NCBI GenBank assembly: GCA_023101885.1
Contig: JALPQD010000102.1
Coordinates: 1,488,001-1,552,000 of the forward strand
DNA: 64,000 nucleotides
Direction of reading: 5' to 3'
Origin: Typhlomys cinereus
Lineage: Eukaryota; Chordata; Mammalia; Rodentia; Platacanthomyidae
Shown here: positions 1-10,354 of the stretch, piece by piece
Numbering within the stretch: position 1 is the first letter of the stretch
Layout of the letters: every line of letters begins with the position of its first letter
Notes under the pieces: model-generated
Databases searched by the model: none
Told to the model about the DNA's origin: nothing
What the model saw: the letters and a program-made list of their open reading frames with translations, nothing else
Made by a program: the position numbers and the translations under genes

Positions 1-788
1 TCCAAGATTAACTACAGTTGTTATTTCTTAGTGAACTAGAAATAGGAGTTTAATCTTTAAGGCATACATGTGCCAATCTTAATGGTCTTTTATTTTCAAA
101 TGCCCCAAAATTGGATATTCACAAACCAGATATAGTAAATAAAAGAGTTAAAGAAGCTTTATAAGCATTAACAATTAATTGAAAGATGATATAGAGCAAA
201 CAAAATAGACTATTTGAAAAACGGATATTTGTTGTAATCAGCCATTAGCCAAATACTATCTGTTTGGATTATTTAAATTGGCATTATAATATCTTGATAG
301 TCATTGCTTAATTCATGTATTTCTCATGAATTTCCTTTTACAAGTTGCCCTGTTAGGAAGGCAGTTTATGGACTTGTCTTTTGTTTTTGTGAATATTAAA
401 AAAAAAAGTGTTGTATTTAGCCTTGTTCCAATTACCATCAACTCACGTCGCTCATGACAACCTTACCCAGTTTTTGAACTGCTTTGTGTCTGTCAGGAGT
501 GAAGCCCTGTCAGACTCTTTGTGTCCCATGTAATCCGCACCTCTGCAGTCTAATGACCAGATGATCAGGCAGCCTGGGGCGGTGAGAGAGGAAAGGCTAG
601 CTGGCTTCTGCAATGCTTGTCATGTATGTCACTGTAATCTGGCCACTTGGAATAAGTTCAGTGGTCAATTAAGCAAGGCAAACACTGAGAAGATAATGTG
701 TTATCTGGCAATTTCCTCTGTGGAACCTGTAGCGTGGAATCAGTGCTCAGTCAGGGAGGCCCAGATAAATATTACTGAATGAAGCTTT
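1..788. other. Unrecognised AT-rich DNA, no gene seen
   Basis: I see no recognisable repeat or open frame of note. Bases 1-420 are AT-rich. Bases 430-780 are less AT-rich and keep a few CpG dinucleotides. Either part could be unique intergenic or intronic sequence, but nothing in it can be assigned. Confidence 0.5.
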
Positions 789-805
789 AAATTCATAAAA
801 GTCTC

Positions 806-1101
806 GGGCTGGAGAGGTGGCTCAGGGGTTAAGCCTCCACCTTGAAGGAGGAAGGTCCTGAGTTCGGATCCCAGATCCCACGTATAAACGACAGGCGGAA
901 GCGGGGGCGGCCTGCGCTTCTGGTCCTTGTAGGGCAGAGCCTGTGAATCCTGGGGCAGAAGGAGGTGGAGGCGTCCATGGTGGTTCGCGAATTGGTCCAT
1001 GGTTCTACACATACACAGACACACACACACACACAGACATACACACACGCGCGCACATACACACGCACATGCGCACAGTTGAATAAATAATAATAATAAA
1101 A
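806..1101 (+). mobile_element. Young B2-superfamily SINE with GC-rich body
   Basis: This is the clearest copy of the dominant young SINE. It starts with a tRNA-like head (A-box-like GTGGCTCAGGGGTTAAG, B-box-like GAGTTCGGATCC). Next comes a CpG-rich body of about 130 bp, then a CA microsatellite, then an AT-rich tail with AATAAA-like motifs. A perfect 17-bp target-site duplication, AAATTCATAAAAGTCTC, flanks it at 789-805 and 1102-1118. The structure fits an RNA polymerase III transcript mobilised by L1 proteins. Seven more copies of this family lie in the window. Confidence 0.9.
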
Positions 1102-1380
1102 AAATTCATAAAAGTCTCACAAAAGGATGAGATCCAGATATGAAATAAGTAGTTGTCCTATCCTAAGGGAAGAGTAGAAGTATATGCCTATTTAGTTTAG
1201 CTTTTAGTATTTGTTCCCTGTGGCTTTATATTTGGGGTAAGTTTTTCTTAGCACTGTAAATCTAGCTCATGAATCCTTGGAATTTCAACGAGGTGCTGTT
1301 ATCACCAAATGTTTTTCTGATATGTTTGGATTTGGGGGAAAAATAGAAATAGACAATAGAAATCCTTTGTGGGATACCTA

Positions 1381-1688
1381 TGTGTGTTAATGTGTCGGGT
1401 GGTATTGGTATGCACGTATTTGTATGGACACGTGTGGAGGAGGAGGCCACAGGTCCACTTCTTGTGTCCCTCAGCCATTTTCTGCCTTAGTTTTTGAGAC
1501 TGGGTCTCTCAGTGAATCCAGAGCTCACTGATTGGCTAGACTAGCTGGCCAGTGAGCTCCAGTGGTCCACTGGTCTCAAGCCCTCACCATCCAGTACTAG
1601 GTTACAGGTGTGCCCTGCCACTCCAGGCTTTATATGGGTGCTGGGGATCTCTACAGATACTGTGCCAGCTGGGCCATCTCCCCAGCCA
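1381..1688 (-). mobile_element. B4-type SINE (tRNA-like plus B1-like), diverged
   Basis: Read on the minus strand it has a tRNA-like head ending near 1688 and a B1-like middle containing the reverse of the GAGACTGGGTCTCTC motif. A purine/TG-rich 3' part lies near 1381-1440. This order is that of rodent B4 elements. It is clearly older than the young SINE family. Confidence 0.65.
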
Positions 1689-1862
1689 CGATGGAAAGCC
1701 TTCACAAAATAGTTGGCCTGAGATTTTAAATGAGTCTTTGACACTTCTTAAATTCAACTGCATGCTGTTTTGAGTCAAGACATCTCTGGAAGATTAGGTA
1801 GACTTAGAGCTCATCTACTGAGTGAAAAATTAATTAGCATCTATAGGCAGCCTTTTCCAGAT

Positions 1863-2040
1863 CAGTGCTGTCCAGTAGAACTTTCTGCAATGAACGAAAT
1901 GCCCTATGAATTTGTCAGTATTGTATGGAACTCTTGAAATGTGGCAAGTGCAATCAGGGAACTGAATTTTTAATTTTATTTACCTTTAATTAATTTAAAA
2001 AGCCACATGGGGCTAGTGGCTGCCATATTGGACAGTGCAG
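1863..2040. mobile_element. hAT-like MITE remnant with terminal inverted repeats
   Basis: The segment begins CAGTGCTGTCCA and ends TGGACAGTGCAG. These are imperfect inverted repeats about 178 bp apart, with an AT-rich interior that includes AGCCACAT and CTAGTGGCT motifs. The design matches short non-autonomous hAT/Charlie-type elements of placental mammals. The flanking 8-bp duplication has largely decayed, which fits an ancient insertion. Confidence 0.6.
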
Positions 2041-2147
2041 CTCTGAATTCCCACCACTCGATGCTGATAGAGCTACACTTGGTGGCACTTACCCCTTAAT
2101 TAGAAAGAGGTAGAAATTCACACTGATGCTGATGGTAATGAAGATTT

Positions 2148-3175
2148 TTTAATACATTTTTTATTATTTCCGCTCATACAAACTTAATAGGTAGACCAGT
2201 TCTCTCCCTCCCTCCTCCTCCCCCCAATCCCCTGCTCCCCCTTCCTCCCTCCCCATCCCCCAGTGCCTCCCCGCCCCAATTCCCAGAGAGTCCTATATTG
2301 TGTATGCCTAACTCTCCTCTGGGTCCTCCTCTCCGATGACGTACAAGGACCCAGTGGCATTTCCCTGAACCCTTTCCCGTGTTCCCTTTAAGCATAGGAA
2401 CACTACTGTGGCTGTCAATCCCTTGCCTCCAAGGATCTTGGTGCCTTTAGCTGATGCTAGACTTTGTGAGGTCAATAGTGTGTTGGACATTGCGCAGGGC
2501 ATGCAAAGTCCTATTATGATTGCTTTGGCCCTGACTAGCATGGAGAATTTTGCAAATCATTGCTCCTCCCATCCTTTTGCTCTTACAATCTTACCACCCC
2601 CTCTTCCGCAAATGTCCCTGAGCTTCAGGATGGGGAGAGATTAGGCTGGCCTAGTTCTATGTGGTTGATATAGAGTCTCTGAAGTTCTGGATTGTGGTTT
2701 GTTGATTTTCTTTTGCAGTTTTGCTGCTCCTGCAATGCCCTTCACTCCATCCTGATGGGCACTGTATGTTGCCCCCTGGCCAGAGACAAAAAGCTGTTAA
2801 ACTGGAGTCTTGTTGTAATAGCACATTCAAGGGTAGATGTAATAAAAGTAGGAAACCTCAGTGAGGGAGGGGTCAGTCACCCATTTGCAAAATGATTACT
2901 TTTTATCTGCCAGACTATATGCCCTCCCCTTCTGGTGAGATCATACCCCCTCAGTTGTACATGATCAGGAATGAACGTCTGTGAACTTAACCAGGTGTCA
3001 CATTACTTACTTGCATTCCTTGATGGACCTATTTTCTCTGCTGTAACATGGTCCCCTCTCTCCTTGTGTCTGGTGTGGCCCTCCAACCCCATCCCTCCTG
3101 TTCATAATCCTTGCAATTACTGTATTACATAGGTTTACCTTTAAGTGTCTCAATGTGGGCTGGGTGAGTTTGATA
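2148..3175 (-). other. 3'UTR and A-rich tail of L1-A
   Basis: The minus-strand 3'UTR ends in a G-rich polypurine tract (C-rich on the plus strand, about 2200-2275). A short terminal block containing TATTAAGTTTGTATGAG follows, then an A-rich tail next to the duplication. G-rich polypurine tracts in this position are a known feature of mammalian L1 3'UTRs and can form G-quadruplexes. The same 3' terminus recurs at 33231, 44820, 62445 and, in micro form, at 8144-8181. Confidence 0.85.
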
Positions 3176-6100
3176 CTAGGAGCCACCTATTAGGGAGTAC
3201 ATACGGCGCTTAATTTTCTGGGTTTGGGACACTTCGCTTAATATAATTGTTTCTAATGACATCCATTTCCTGGTAAATTCCAGTAATTCATCATTCTTGA
3301 TGGCTGAGTAGTACTCCATTGTATAGATGTACCACATTTTGCTTATCCACTCGTCAACTGTTGGACATTTGGGCTGATTCCATGACTTTGCTATTGTAAA
3401 CAGTGCTGCTATGAACATGGTCGTGCTTGTGCTATCGAGGTGAACCTCTGCTGCATGGGGGGTTATTCCTAAAAGTGGGATAGCAGGGTCATATGGCATT
3501 TCAATCTTTAATTTCTTTAAGAATCTCCAGACGGCTCACCAGAGTGACTGTATGAGCCTGCATTCCCACCAGCAATGTAGGAGAGTTCCCCTCTCTCCAC
3601 ATCCTCTCCAGCATTTGTTGTTGTTTGTATTGTGGATTTTTGCCATCCTGGCCGGGGTGAGATGATATCTCAGGGAAGTTTTGATTTGCATTTCCCTGAT
3701 GGCTAAGGAAGTGGAGCATTTTTTAAGATATTTGTTAGACATTTTAATTTCATCCCTGGTAAAATTTCTTTTAAGTTCCAGGGCCCATTTTTTAATTGGG
3801 CCATTGTTTTCCTTGGAGTTCAGTTTTCTAAGTTCTTTGTGCACTCTGGACAGTAGAGCTCTATCAGATATGTGGTTAGTGAAGATTTTCTCCCATTCTG
3901 TGGGTTGCCTTTGAGCTCAGTGTTACAATGTCTTTATCTGAACAGAAGCTCTTTAATTTCACAAGATCCCAACTGTTGAGAGTTGGTAGCAGTGACTATG
4001 CCATTGGGTGTCTGTTTAGGAAATGTTGGCCTAGCCCAATCAGCTTGAGGGTGTTCCCTATCCTTTCAACTATGGTTTTTATAGTCTCTGGCCGCATATC
4101 AAGGTCCTTGATCCATTTGGAATTAAGTCTTGTACATGGTGACAAGTACGGGTCCAGCTTTAATCTTCTGCATATGGAGATCCAGTTTTGCCAGCACCAT
4201 TTGTTGAAGATGCTGTTCTTTTTCCATTGGATTCTTTGGGCCCCTTTGTCAAAGACCAAATGGCTGTAACTTTGTGGGCTTATATCTGGGTCTTCAATGC
4301 TTATCCATTGATCTGTGTGTCTATTTTGGAGCCAGTACCAGGCTGTTTTTACAACTATGGATTTGTAGTATAGACTAAGGTTTGGTATGGTAATACCTCC
4401 AGCAGTGTTTTTGTTACTCAGGATTGTCTTTGCTATCCTGGGTCTTTTGTGCCTCCATATGAATTATGAGATTGTTTGGTCAACTTCTTTGAAGAATTGC
4501 TTTGGGATTTTGATTGGTATAGCATTGAATTTGTATATTGCCTTTGGTAGGATGGTCATTTTTACAATGTTGATTCTGTCAATCCAGGAACATGGGAGGT
4601 CTTTCCACCTTCTGATGTCTTCTGCAATTTCTTTCTTTAGGGTTTTAAAGTTTTCATTGTAAAGGTCTTTTACCTCCTTGGTTAGGTTTATACCAAGGTA
4701 CTTCTTTTTTTAGGGGCTATAGTAAATGGGATTGTTTCTTTCAAGGCTTTTTCACTTCTTTCATTCTGGGCATATAGGAAGGCCTCTGATTTTTGCACAT
4801 TTATTTTGTATCCTGCCACTCTGCTGAACTTCTCAATTAGTTCCAGGAGCTTCCTGGTGGAGTTTTTGGGATCACTCAGGTATAAGATCATGTCATCTGC
4901 AAATAGGGATAGCTTGACTTCTTCCTTGCCGATTTGAATCCCTCTTATGTCCCTTTCTTGTCTTATGGCTTCAGCTAAGACTTCAAGTACAATATTGAAT
5001 AGAAGTGGTGAGAGTGGACAGCCTTGTCTAGTTCCTGATCGAAGTGGGAATGCTTCCAATTGTTCCCCATTGAGCATAATCCTTGCTGTGGGCTTGTTGT
5101 ATACAGCTTTTATTATATTGATAAAGGTTCCTTCCATCCCTACTGTCTCTAGCGTTTTGATCATAAAAGGCTGTTGGATCTTGTCAAAAGCTTTTTCTGC
5201 ATCTATCGAGAGTATCATGTGGTCTTGGACTTTGGACTGGTTTACATGATGAATTACATTTATTGATTTGTGTATGTTGAACCAACCTTGTGTGCCGGGG
5301 ATGAAGCCTACTTGGTCCCTGTGAATGATCTTTTTGACATGTTTTTGAATCCGATTTGCTAAGACTTTGTTGAGAATCTTTGCGTCTGTGTTCATCAGAG
5401 AGATCGGCCTATAGTTTTCTTTTTTAAGTGAATCTTTATTAGGTTTTGAGATTAAAACGATATTAGCTTCGTAGAAGGAATGTGGTAGTGTTCCTTCCTT
5501 TGCTATTTGATGGAACAGTTTAAGGAGTATTGGTGTTATTAACTCCTTAAATGTCTGGTAGAATTCTGTGCTGAATCCATCTAGTCCAGGACATTTTTTG
5601 GTGGGAAGATTCAAGATTACTTCCTCAATTTCCTTATATGTTATAGGACTATTTAAATAATTCACAACTTCCTGATTCAATTTAGGTAAGTTGTGTTTAC
5701 TTAGAAATTCATCCATCTCTTTTGTGTTGTCAAACTTCACAGAGTATAAGTTTTTGAAATATGATGGTAAAATTCTCTGGATTTCTTGGGTATCAGTAGT
5801 GATAACTCCATGTTCATTTCTAATTTTGTTAATTTGGGTTTTCTCTCTCTTGCTTTTGGTTAATTTAGCTAGGGTTGTATCAATCTTACTGATTTTTTTT
5901 CAAGGAACCAGTTTTTTGACTGGTTGATTTTTTCTATCGTTTTCTTAATCTCGATTTCAGATATTTCTCCCCTTATTTTGCTAATCTCCTCTCTTCTACT
6001 ACTTTTGGGATCAGATTGCTCAAGTTTCTCTAAAGCCTTAAGCCGCATCGTTATTTATTTCTGATATTTCCATTTTTTTGATGTAGGCATTAAGAGCTAT

Positions 6101-7320
6101 GAACTTACCTCTTAGAACAGCTTTCATTGTGTCCCAGAGATTTTGGTAAGTTGTATTTTCATTATCATTCACTTTCAGGAAATCTTGAATTTCCTTTTTA
6201 ATTTCTTCCTGAATCCAGTTCTCATTCAGCATCATAGTGTTAAGTTTCCAGGAGTTAGTGTATTTTCTCTTGTTTGTTGTGTTGTGGATGTCTAGCTTTA
6301 GGCCGTGGTGGTCTGATAGGGCACAGATTAGAATTTCAACTTTTTTGTATATGTGTAGATTCGTTTTGTGGCCCAATATGTGATCTATTTTGGAGAAAGT
6401 TCCATGTGCTGCTGAGAAAAATGTGTATTCTTTGGTGCGTGGGTGAAAAGTTCGATAGAGATCTGTAAGGTCCATTTCTTTCAGGGTTTGATTAAGTTCC
6501 AAAGAGTCTCTGTTAAGCTTTTTTTTTTTAATTTTTTAATTATTATTATTATTTATTCAACTGTGTACATGTGTGTGTATGTGCTCGCTCGCGCGTGTGT
6601 GTATATGTGTGTCTGTGTCTGTGTATGTGTAGAACCACGGACGAATTCGCGAACCACCATGGATGCCTCCACCTCCTTCTGCCCCGGGATTCACAGGCTC
6701 CGCCCTACCAGGACCAGAAGCGCAGGCCGCCCCCGCTTCCGCCTGGCGTCTATACGTGGGATCTGGGATCCGAACTAGGGACCTTCTGCCTGCAAAGCGG
6801 AGGCTTAACCCCCTGAGCCACCTCTCCAGCCCTCTGTTAAGCTTTTGACCTGTTGACCTCTCCCATGTTGAGAGGGCAGTGTTCAAGTCCCCAAGAATTA
6901 TCGTTTGGGGGTTGATTTCTTGCTTTAGACGCTGCAGGGTTTTCTTAATGAATGTGGAGGGGCCCGTATTGGGTGCATATATGTTCAGTATTGTGAAGTC
7001 TTCCTGGTGAATTGTACCTGTGACTAAAATGTAGCATCCATCTGTGTCTCTTATGATTTTCTTTGGTTGGAAGTCCACTTTGTCTGAAAGCATAATTGCT
7101 ACCCCTGTCGTTTCCTGGTTCCATTAGCTTGCAAGATTTTGGACCAGCCTTTCATTCTTAGGATGTGCCTATCTTTTGTGGTGAGATGAGTTTCCTGAAG
7201 GCAGCAGATTGTTAAATTGTGGTTTTTAATCCAAGTTTGTAATCTGTGTCTCTTAATTGGTGAGTTAATACCATTGACATTTAATGTTATAATGGAGAAA
7301 TTATTTTTAATTCTGGACAT
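3176..7320 (-). pseudogene. L1-A ORF2 (endonuclease/reverse transcriptase), disrupted
   Basis: ORF2 normally encodes a protein of about 1,270 residues with an N-terminal apurinic-like endonuclease, a reverse transcriptase and a C-terminal cysteine-rich segment. It nicks target DNA and copies L1 RNA into it. Here the start (7320) and first 70 residues are recognisable, with the LNVNG and QETH endonuclease motifs. A one-base difference from L1-B near 7105 shifts the frame. A SINE splits the gene at 6523-6831. A deletion of about 5 bp near 6045 and further small indels near 5905 and 4705 break the reverse-transcriptase part. The FADD catalytic motif survives in the 4688-5740 frame, and the cysteine-rich region lies near 3540-3620. 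A TAG at 3176-3178 ends the last piece where L1-B has AAG. It is not functional. Confidence 0.92.
6523..6831 (-). mobile_element. Young B2-superfamily SINE nested in L1-A ORF2
   Basis: This is the same young family as 806-1101, in minus orientation: tail at about 6523-6560, CA/TG tract at 6565-6630, GC-rich body, tRNA-like head ending at 6831. A perfect 15-bp duplication, CTCTGTTAAGCTTTT, flanks it at 6508-6522 and 6832-6846. L1-B carries the same site uninterrupted at about 18985-19000, so insertion followed L1-A. It removes part of the endonuclease coding region. Confidence 0.95.
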
Positions 7321-7377
7321 TTTTTATGTTTAGTAGATTTTGTAAGCATGTTGTTTGATATTTATGTTTTGGTGGTA

Positions 7378-8496
7378 TTATACTTCCCTTCTGTCCCCCT
7401 GGATACGCTTGTTCTTTTCTTCAAGCTTGAGTATCATTTCTAGCATTTTTTGAAGGCCTGGTTTGGTAGACATGTATCCCTTCAAGTTGTCTTTGTGCTG
7501 GAAAACTTTTCTTTCTCCCTCAATCATGACAGATAGTTTTGCCAGGTATATGAGTCTGGGTTGGCATTTTTGCTCATTTAATACTTGAAGTATATCTCTC
7601 CAAGCTCTTCTTGCTTTTACTGTTTCCATTGAGTAGTCATTTGTTATCCTAATAGGTTTACCTTTAAAAGTGACTTGCTTTTTTTCTCTTGAAGCTCTCA
7701 GCACCTTTTCTTTGTCTTGAATGTGGAGTGTTTTGACTATTATTTGCGGTGGCGATTTTCTATTTTGGTCATATCTGTTTGGAGTGTGAAATGCCTCTTG
7801 TATTTGGATAGGCCTCTCATTCTTTAGTTGTGGGAAGTTTTCATTTATGATGGATTGAAATATTTCCTCCAGTGTGGTATTTTGGGATTCTTGTTCTGGT
7901 ATTCCATGAATGCGCATGTTAGGCTTCTTCAGGGTGTCCCATATCTCCTGAATGTTCCTCTCCAGTATCTTTTTGGCTTTAACAATCTCTTCCATTGAGC
8001 TGGCTAATTCTCCCACTTTGTCTTCAAGATCTGAAATTCTATTTTCTGCCTCATTTGTTCTGCTGATAAGACTCTCTGTTGAGTTTTGGGTTGAAGATAA
8101 CTTGTCTTTTAGTTCAATTTTAAACTCTGCCTGAGACTGTTTTTTTTTTTTTTTACATTTTTTATTATTATTTCCGCTCATTGCCTGAGACTGTTTTAAC
8201 TGCTCTATACCTATTTTTGTTTCTTGAACTGTTTTTCTCAACTCCTCCAAGTGCCTGTTGTGTTCCTGTTCAAAGTGGTTGATACGGTTGTTTAACTCTT
8301 TTTGGATTTCCTCTTTCATAGTATTAATCATGGTAATGATCATACTCTGAAAGTCGTTATATTGGGTCTGGCTTTCATGGCTATTTTCCGTGGATTTGTT
8401 CTGGTCGGAATCCCTCATTATGGGATTGATTCTTTCGATGGGAGATTGGTCTTCTTGGGTTTTGTTTCTCGTGGATCTGCACTTTGACTTGTACAT
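7378..8496 (-). CDS. L1-A ORF1 protein, 372 aa, with 18-residue insertion
   Basis: L1 ORF1p is a trimeric RNA-binding chaperone that coats L1 RNA in the cytoplasm. The frame is open for 372 codons. It shows a polar N-terminus, a long coiled coil (about residues 60-190, rich in E/K/L heptads), an RRM-like core including PNMRIHGIPE, and the basic C-terminal domain with the RASREKKQVTFKGKPIRIT region. Its length matches L1-B ORF1 (366 aa) except for 18 extra residues near 100-120, caused by a micro-L1 insertion plus its target-site duplication. The insert lies in the coiled coil and adds a lysine run, so normal trimer assembly is doubtful. The ATG at 8496 aligns with the start region of L1-B. 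Confidence 0.85.
   Translation of the reverse strand: MYKSKCRSTRNKTQEDQSPIERINPIMRDSDQNKSTENSHESQTQYNDFQSMIITMINTMKEEIQKELNNRINHFEQEHNRHLEELRKTVQETKIGIEQLKQSQAMSGNNNKKCKKKKKQSQAEFKIELKDKLSSTQNSTESLISRTNEAENRISDLEDKVGELASSMEEIVKAKKILERNIQEIWDTLKKPNMRIHGIPEQESQNTTLEEIFQSIINENFPQLKNERPIQIQEAFHTPNRYDQNRKSPPQIIVKTLHIQDKEKVLRASREKKQVTFKGKPIRITNDYSMETVKARRAWRDILQVLNEQKCQPRLIYLAKLSVMIEGERKVFQHKDNLKGYMSTKPGLQKMLEMILKLEEKNKRIQGDRREV
8144..8181 (-). mobile_element. 38-bp micro-L1: only the last bases of an L1 plus tail
   Basis: Read on the minus strand this is ATGAGCGGAAATAAT followed by an A-rich tail. It matches the extreme 3' end of the L1 family seen at 2148-2180. A perfect 16-bp duplication, TGCCTGAGACTGTTTT, brackets it at 8128-8143 and 8182-8197, and the pre-insertion site reads TTTT/AA, the classic L1 endonuclease target. 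Insert plus duplication equals 54 bp, or 18 codons, so ORF1 of L1-A stays open. Confidence 0.9.
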
Positions 8497-9218
8497 TGTT
8501 GTTTTGTTTTTTAGGACCTTTCAGTTTCTGTGTGTTTTTCACTGAATGGACGTAGTTAGTATTGTTACACTTGCCAGTTTTTACTTGTGCTTGCCTTGGA
8601 TTGGGTATGTTTGTGTATTGTTATATCGTAGATGAGGCTACTAGGCTGTTAGTACGTCAGTTAAGTCAGGTTATGTAACCAGGGGGTGAATATTAGTTTG
8701 GTAGTGCACTTTTACGATTTAGTATCTTGGTGAAATGTGGGGGTGAATGGTGTACTCCCTGGAGTTGTATGTTTTTGGGGTGGCTGTATGAGAAAGTTGA
8801 TCTACAGCATTGATACTTTAAAGGATCAGTAAGGTGAAAAGAAAAAGTTTACTTATCTTTGGGCTGGATGTGAAGAATCTCACCCATGTGATATAATGAT
8901 TGTAGTGGAGTCCAGATGTATGGCCTGTGTTCCCTTTGTTCCTTAGAATTTTGCTTGCGTTTCCTTTGGATTCTATTGAATTCTGAGTAACAGTGTGTCT
9001 TCCGTGGACCACGTGCGTAGGTCTCCGGTGGGCCAGAGAGGCAGAGGGTCTGATGTTGATGGCAGAATTCTTCACCTGCGACCTGGGGGGCGGGGCGGAG
9101 GCACGCAGGGGCGGGAGGGTGTGAGGGGCTGGGGTCTGGGGCAGGGCCCCGGGGGCTAAGCCGGTGGCCGCGCGCACGGTGCTGCTGGCCGGGCGGCTCC
9201 GGGGTGGGGGGCGGGGCT
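8497..9218 (-). promoter_or_regulatory. L1-A 5'UTR, non-monomeric type
   Basis: About 720 bp lie between the 5' duplication and ORF1. The outer 150 bp (about 9065-9218) are very GC- and CpG-rich, as expected for an internal L1 promoter. The remainder is AT-richer with no tandem repeats. It has no visible similarity to the monomer-based 5'UTR of L1-B, although the coding regions are close. A 150-codon minus-strand frame crosses 9270-8818 but I see no support for it as a gene. Confidence 0.75.
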
Positions 9219-9745
9219 TGGTAATGAAGATTTGACTCAGTTCTACTGTCCTAGGAAAAAGCACTTGCATTTACTCCAAAGAAAGTACTATATGATGAAG
9301 TTCAAGTCTACTAAAAAAAAAAAAAAATGGTTTACATCCATGTCTGCAAATCACACACACAAACACAAAAATTACAGAAAGCTATTTGGATGTGTGTCTC
9401 CAATCATATGTTTGCAAACTTGACTTTATTGTTCTTTGGCACACCGTAAATCATTCTTAAGAGTCGGTTTCGTACTTGGCAATTTTTCAATTCAGGGAGG
9501 AGAGATCCGGGGAAAGATAGGAAGAGGGTGGTAATGAACGACCATTGTTCCCTCAGCCCGAGAAGCAACTTCAGGGGGCTGAAGTCTGTTTTGGAGCCCT
9601 TTTAGGCTTTTCCTGGGGTTTCAAACCTGGACAGGCTTGTTTCACACAGCCTGTGGGGTTCCCAAATCCACTTAAAATACAGCCCAAAACTATTAAAGTG
9701 AGGCATGTGTCAATTTCTGCTATGTTGCTTTAATTTCAATTTTTT

Positions 9746-10001
9746 TAGACTTTATTTTTTTTTATTCAATTGTGTGTGTGTGTGCATGTATGTATGTATG
9801 TGTGTGTGTAAAACCACAGGCGAATTCGGGAACCACCATAGACTGCCTCCACCTCCTCCTCGTTTACTCTGCCCTAGCAGGACCAGAAACGCAGGCCGCC
9901 CCTGCTTCCGCCCCGCATCTATACGTGGGGTCTAGGATCCGAACTTGGGACCTTCCGCCTGCAAGACAGAGGCTTAACCCCTGAGCCACCTCTCCGGCCT
10001 C
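9746..10001 (-). mobile_element. Young SINE inserted in the tail of an older SINE
   Basis: Young GC-rich-body SINE with its tail at the left, TG tract at 9773-9810 and tRNA-like head ending at 10001. A 15-bp duplication, TAATTTCAATTTTTT, lies at 9731-9745 and 10002-10016. The target was the A/T-rich tail of an older SINE (10017-10251). Confidence 0.9.
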
Positions 10002-10016
10002 TAATTTCAATTTTTT

Positions 10017-10251
10017 AAAATTTATTTATGTGTTTGTTTATGTGTATTGAATGAGGGCACTGTGTGTACCTGCAAAGATCCAAAAATGACTTCAAGAATC
10101 ATCCCGGATTGCTTCTACCTCTGTTTTGCTTTGCCCTTTGATTTCCCAGGTTCCGCCCTTCAGAATGTATTTATGTGAGATCCAGGATCAGAACTCAGGT
10201 CCTTCTGCACTTGAGACAGAGTCTTAACTCCTGAGCGATCTCTCTGGCCCC
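10017..10251 (-). mobile_element. Older B2-superfamily SINE, split by a younger one
   Basis: Diverged relative of the young family on the minus strand: tRNA-like head (reverse of GATCGCTCAGGAGTTAAGAC) at about 10215-10251 and a body reading toward 10040. Diverged direct repeats of the CTGCTATGTTGCTTTAA type at about 9717-9733 and 10252-10268 are its likely original duplication, now separated by the younger insertion. Confidence 0.75.
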
Positions 10252-10354
10252 CTGCCATGTTGTTTTAAATAATGTGCTTTGAAACAAATCATTGTTTTGA
10301 TAGTGGAAAAGAACACATTTTTAATAGTGTCACAAGATGCTGCCTCTCTTTGTT

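Larger units (their letters stand above)
2148..9218 (-). mobile_element. L1-A: near-complete LINE-1, ORF2 broken
   Basis: This is a full-length-scale LINE-1 lying on the minus strand: 5'UTR at 8497-9218, ORF1 at 7378-8496, remains of ORF2 at 3176-7320 and 3'UTR at 2148-3175. A perfect 15-bp target-site duplication, TGGTAATGAAGATTT, flanks it at 2133-2147 and 9219-9233. It is interrupted by a young SINE (6523-6831) and a tiny L1 tail (8144-8181). ORF2 has several frame breaks, so this copy cannot mobilise itself. It closely resembles L1-B (14654-21219) through ORF1, ORF2 and most of the 3'UTR but has a different 5'UTR. Confidence 0.95.

Noticed and set aside
561..782. 73-codon plus-strand frame near the left end
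   Set aside because: Short, no domain, and no supporting splice or promoter signal.
829..1068. Proline/arginine-rich frames in young SINE copies (also at 6571, 9772, 22102, 43366, 46911, 56102)
   Set aside because: They are the same GC-rich SINE body read in several frames in repeated copies, a non-coding RNA-derived element.
2408..2895. Antisense open frames of 78 and 67 codons in the L1 3'UTR, with the same lengths in three L1 copies (2408, 14908, 33500 and 2692, 15190, 33784)
   Set aside because: The copies are recent relatives, so shared length is expected. They differ by many amino-acid changes and show no sign of protein-level constraint.
8818..9270. 150-codon minus-strand frame over the L1-A 5'UTR
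   Set aside because: It starts in flanking DNA outside the element and crosses a GC-rich leader. No conserved domain, and L1-B has no counterpart.
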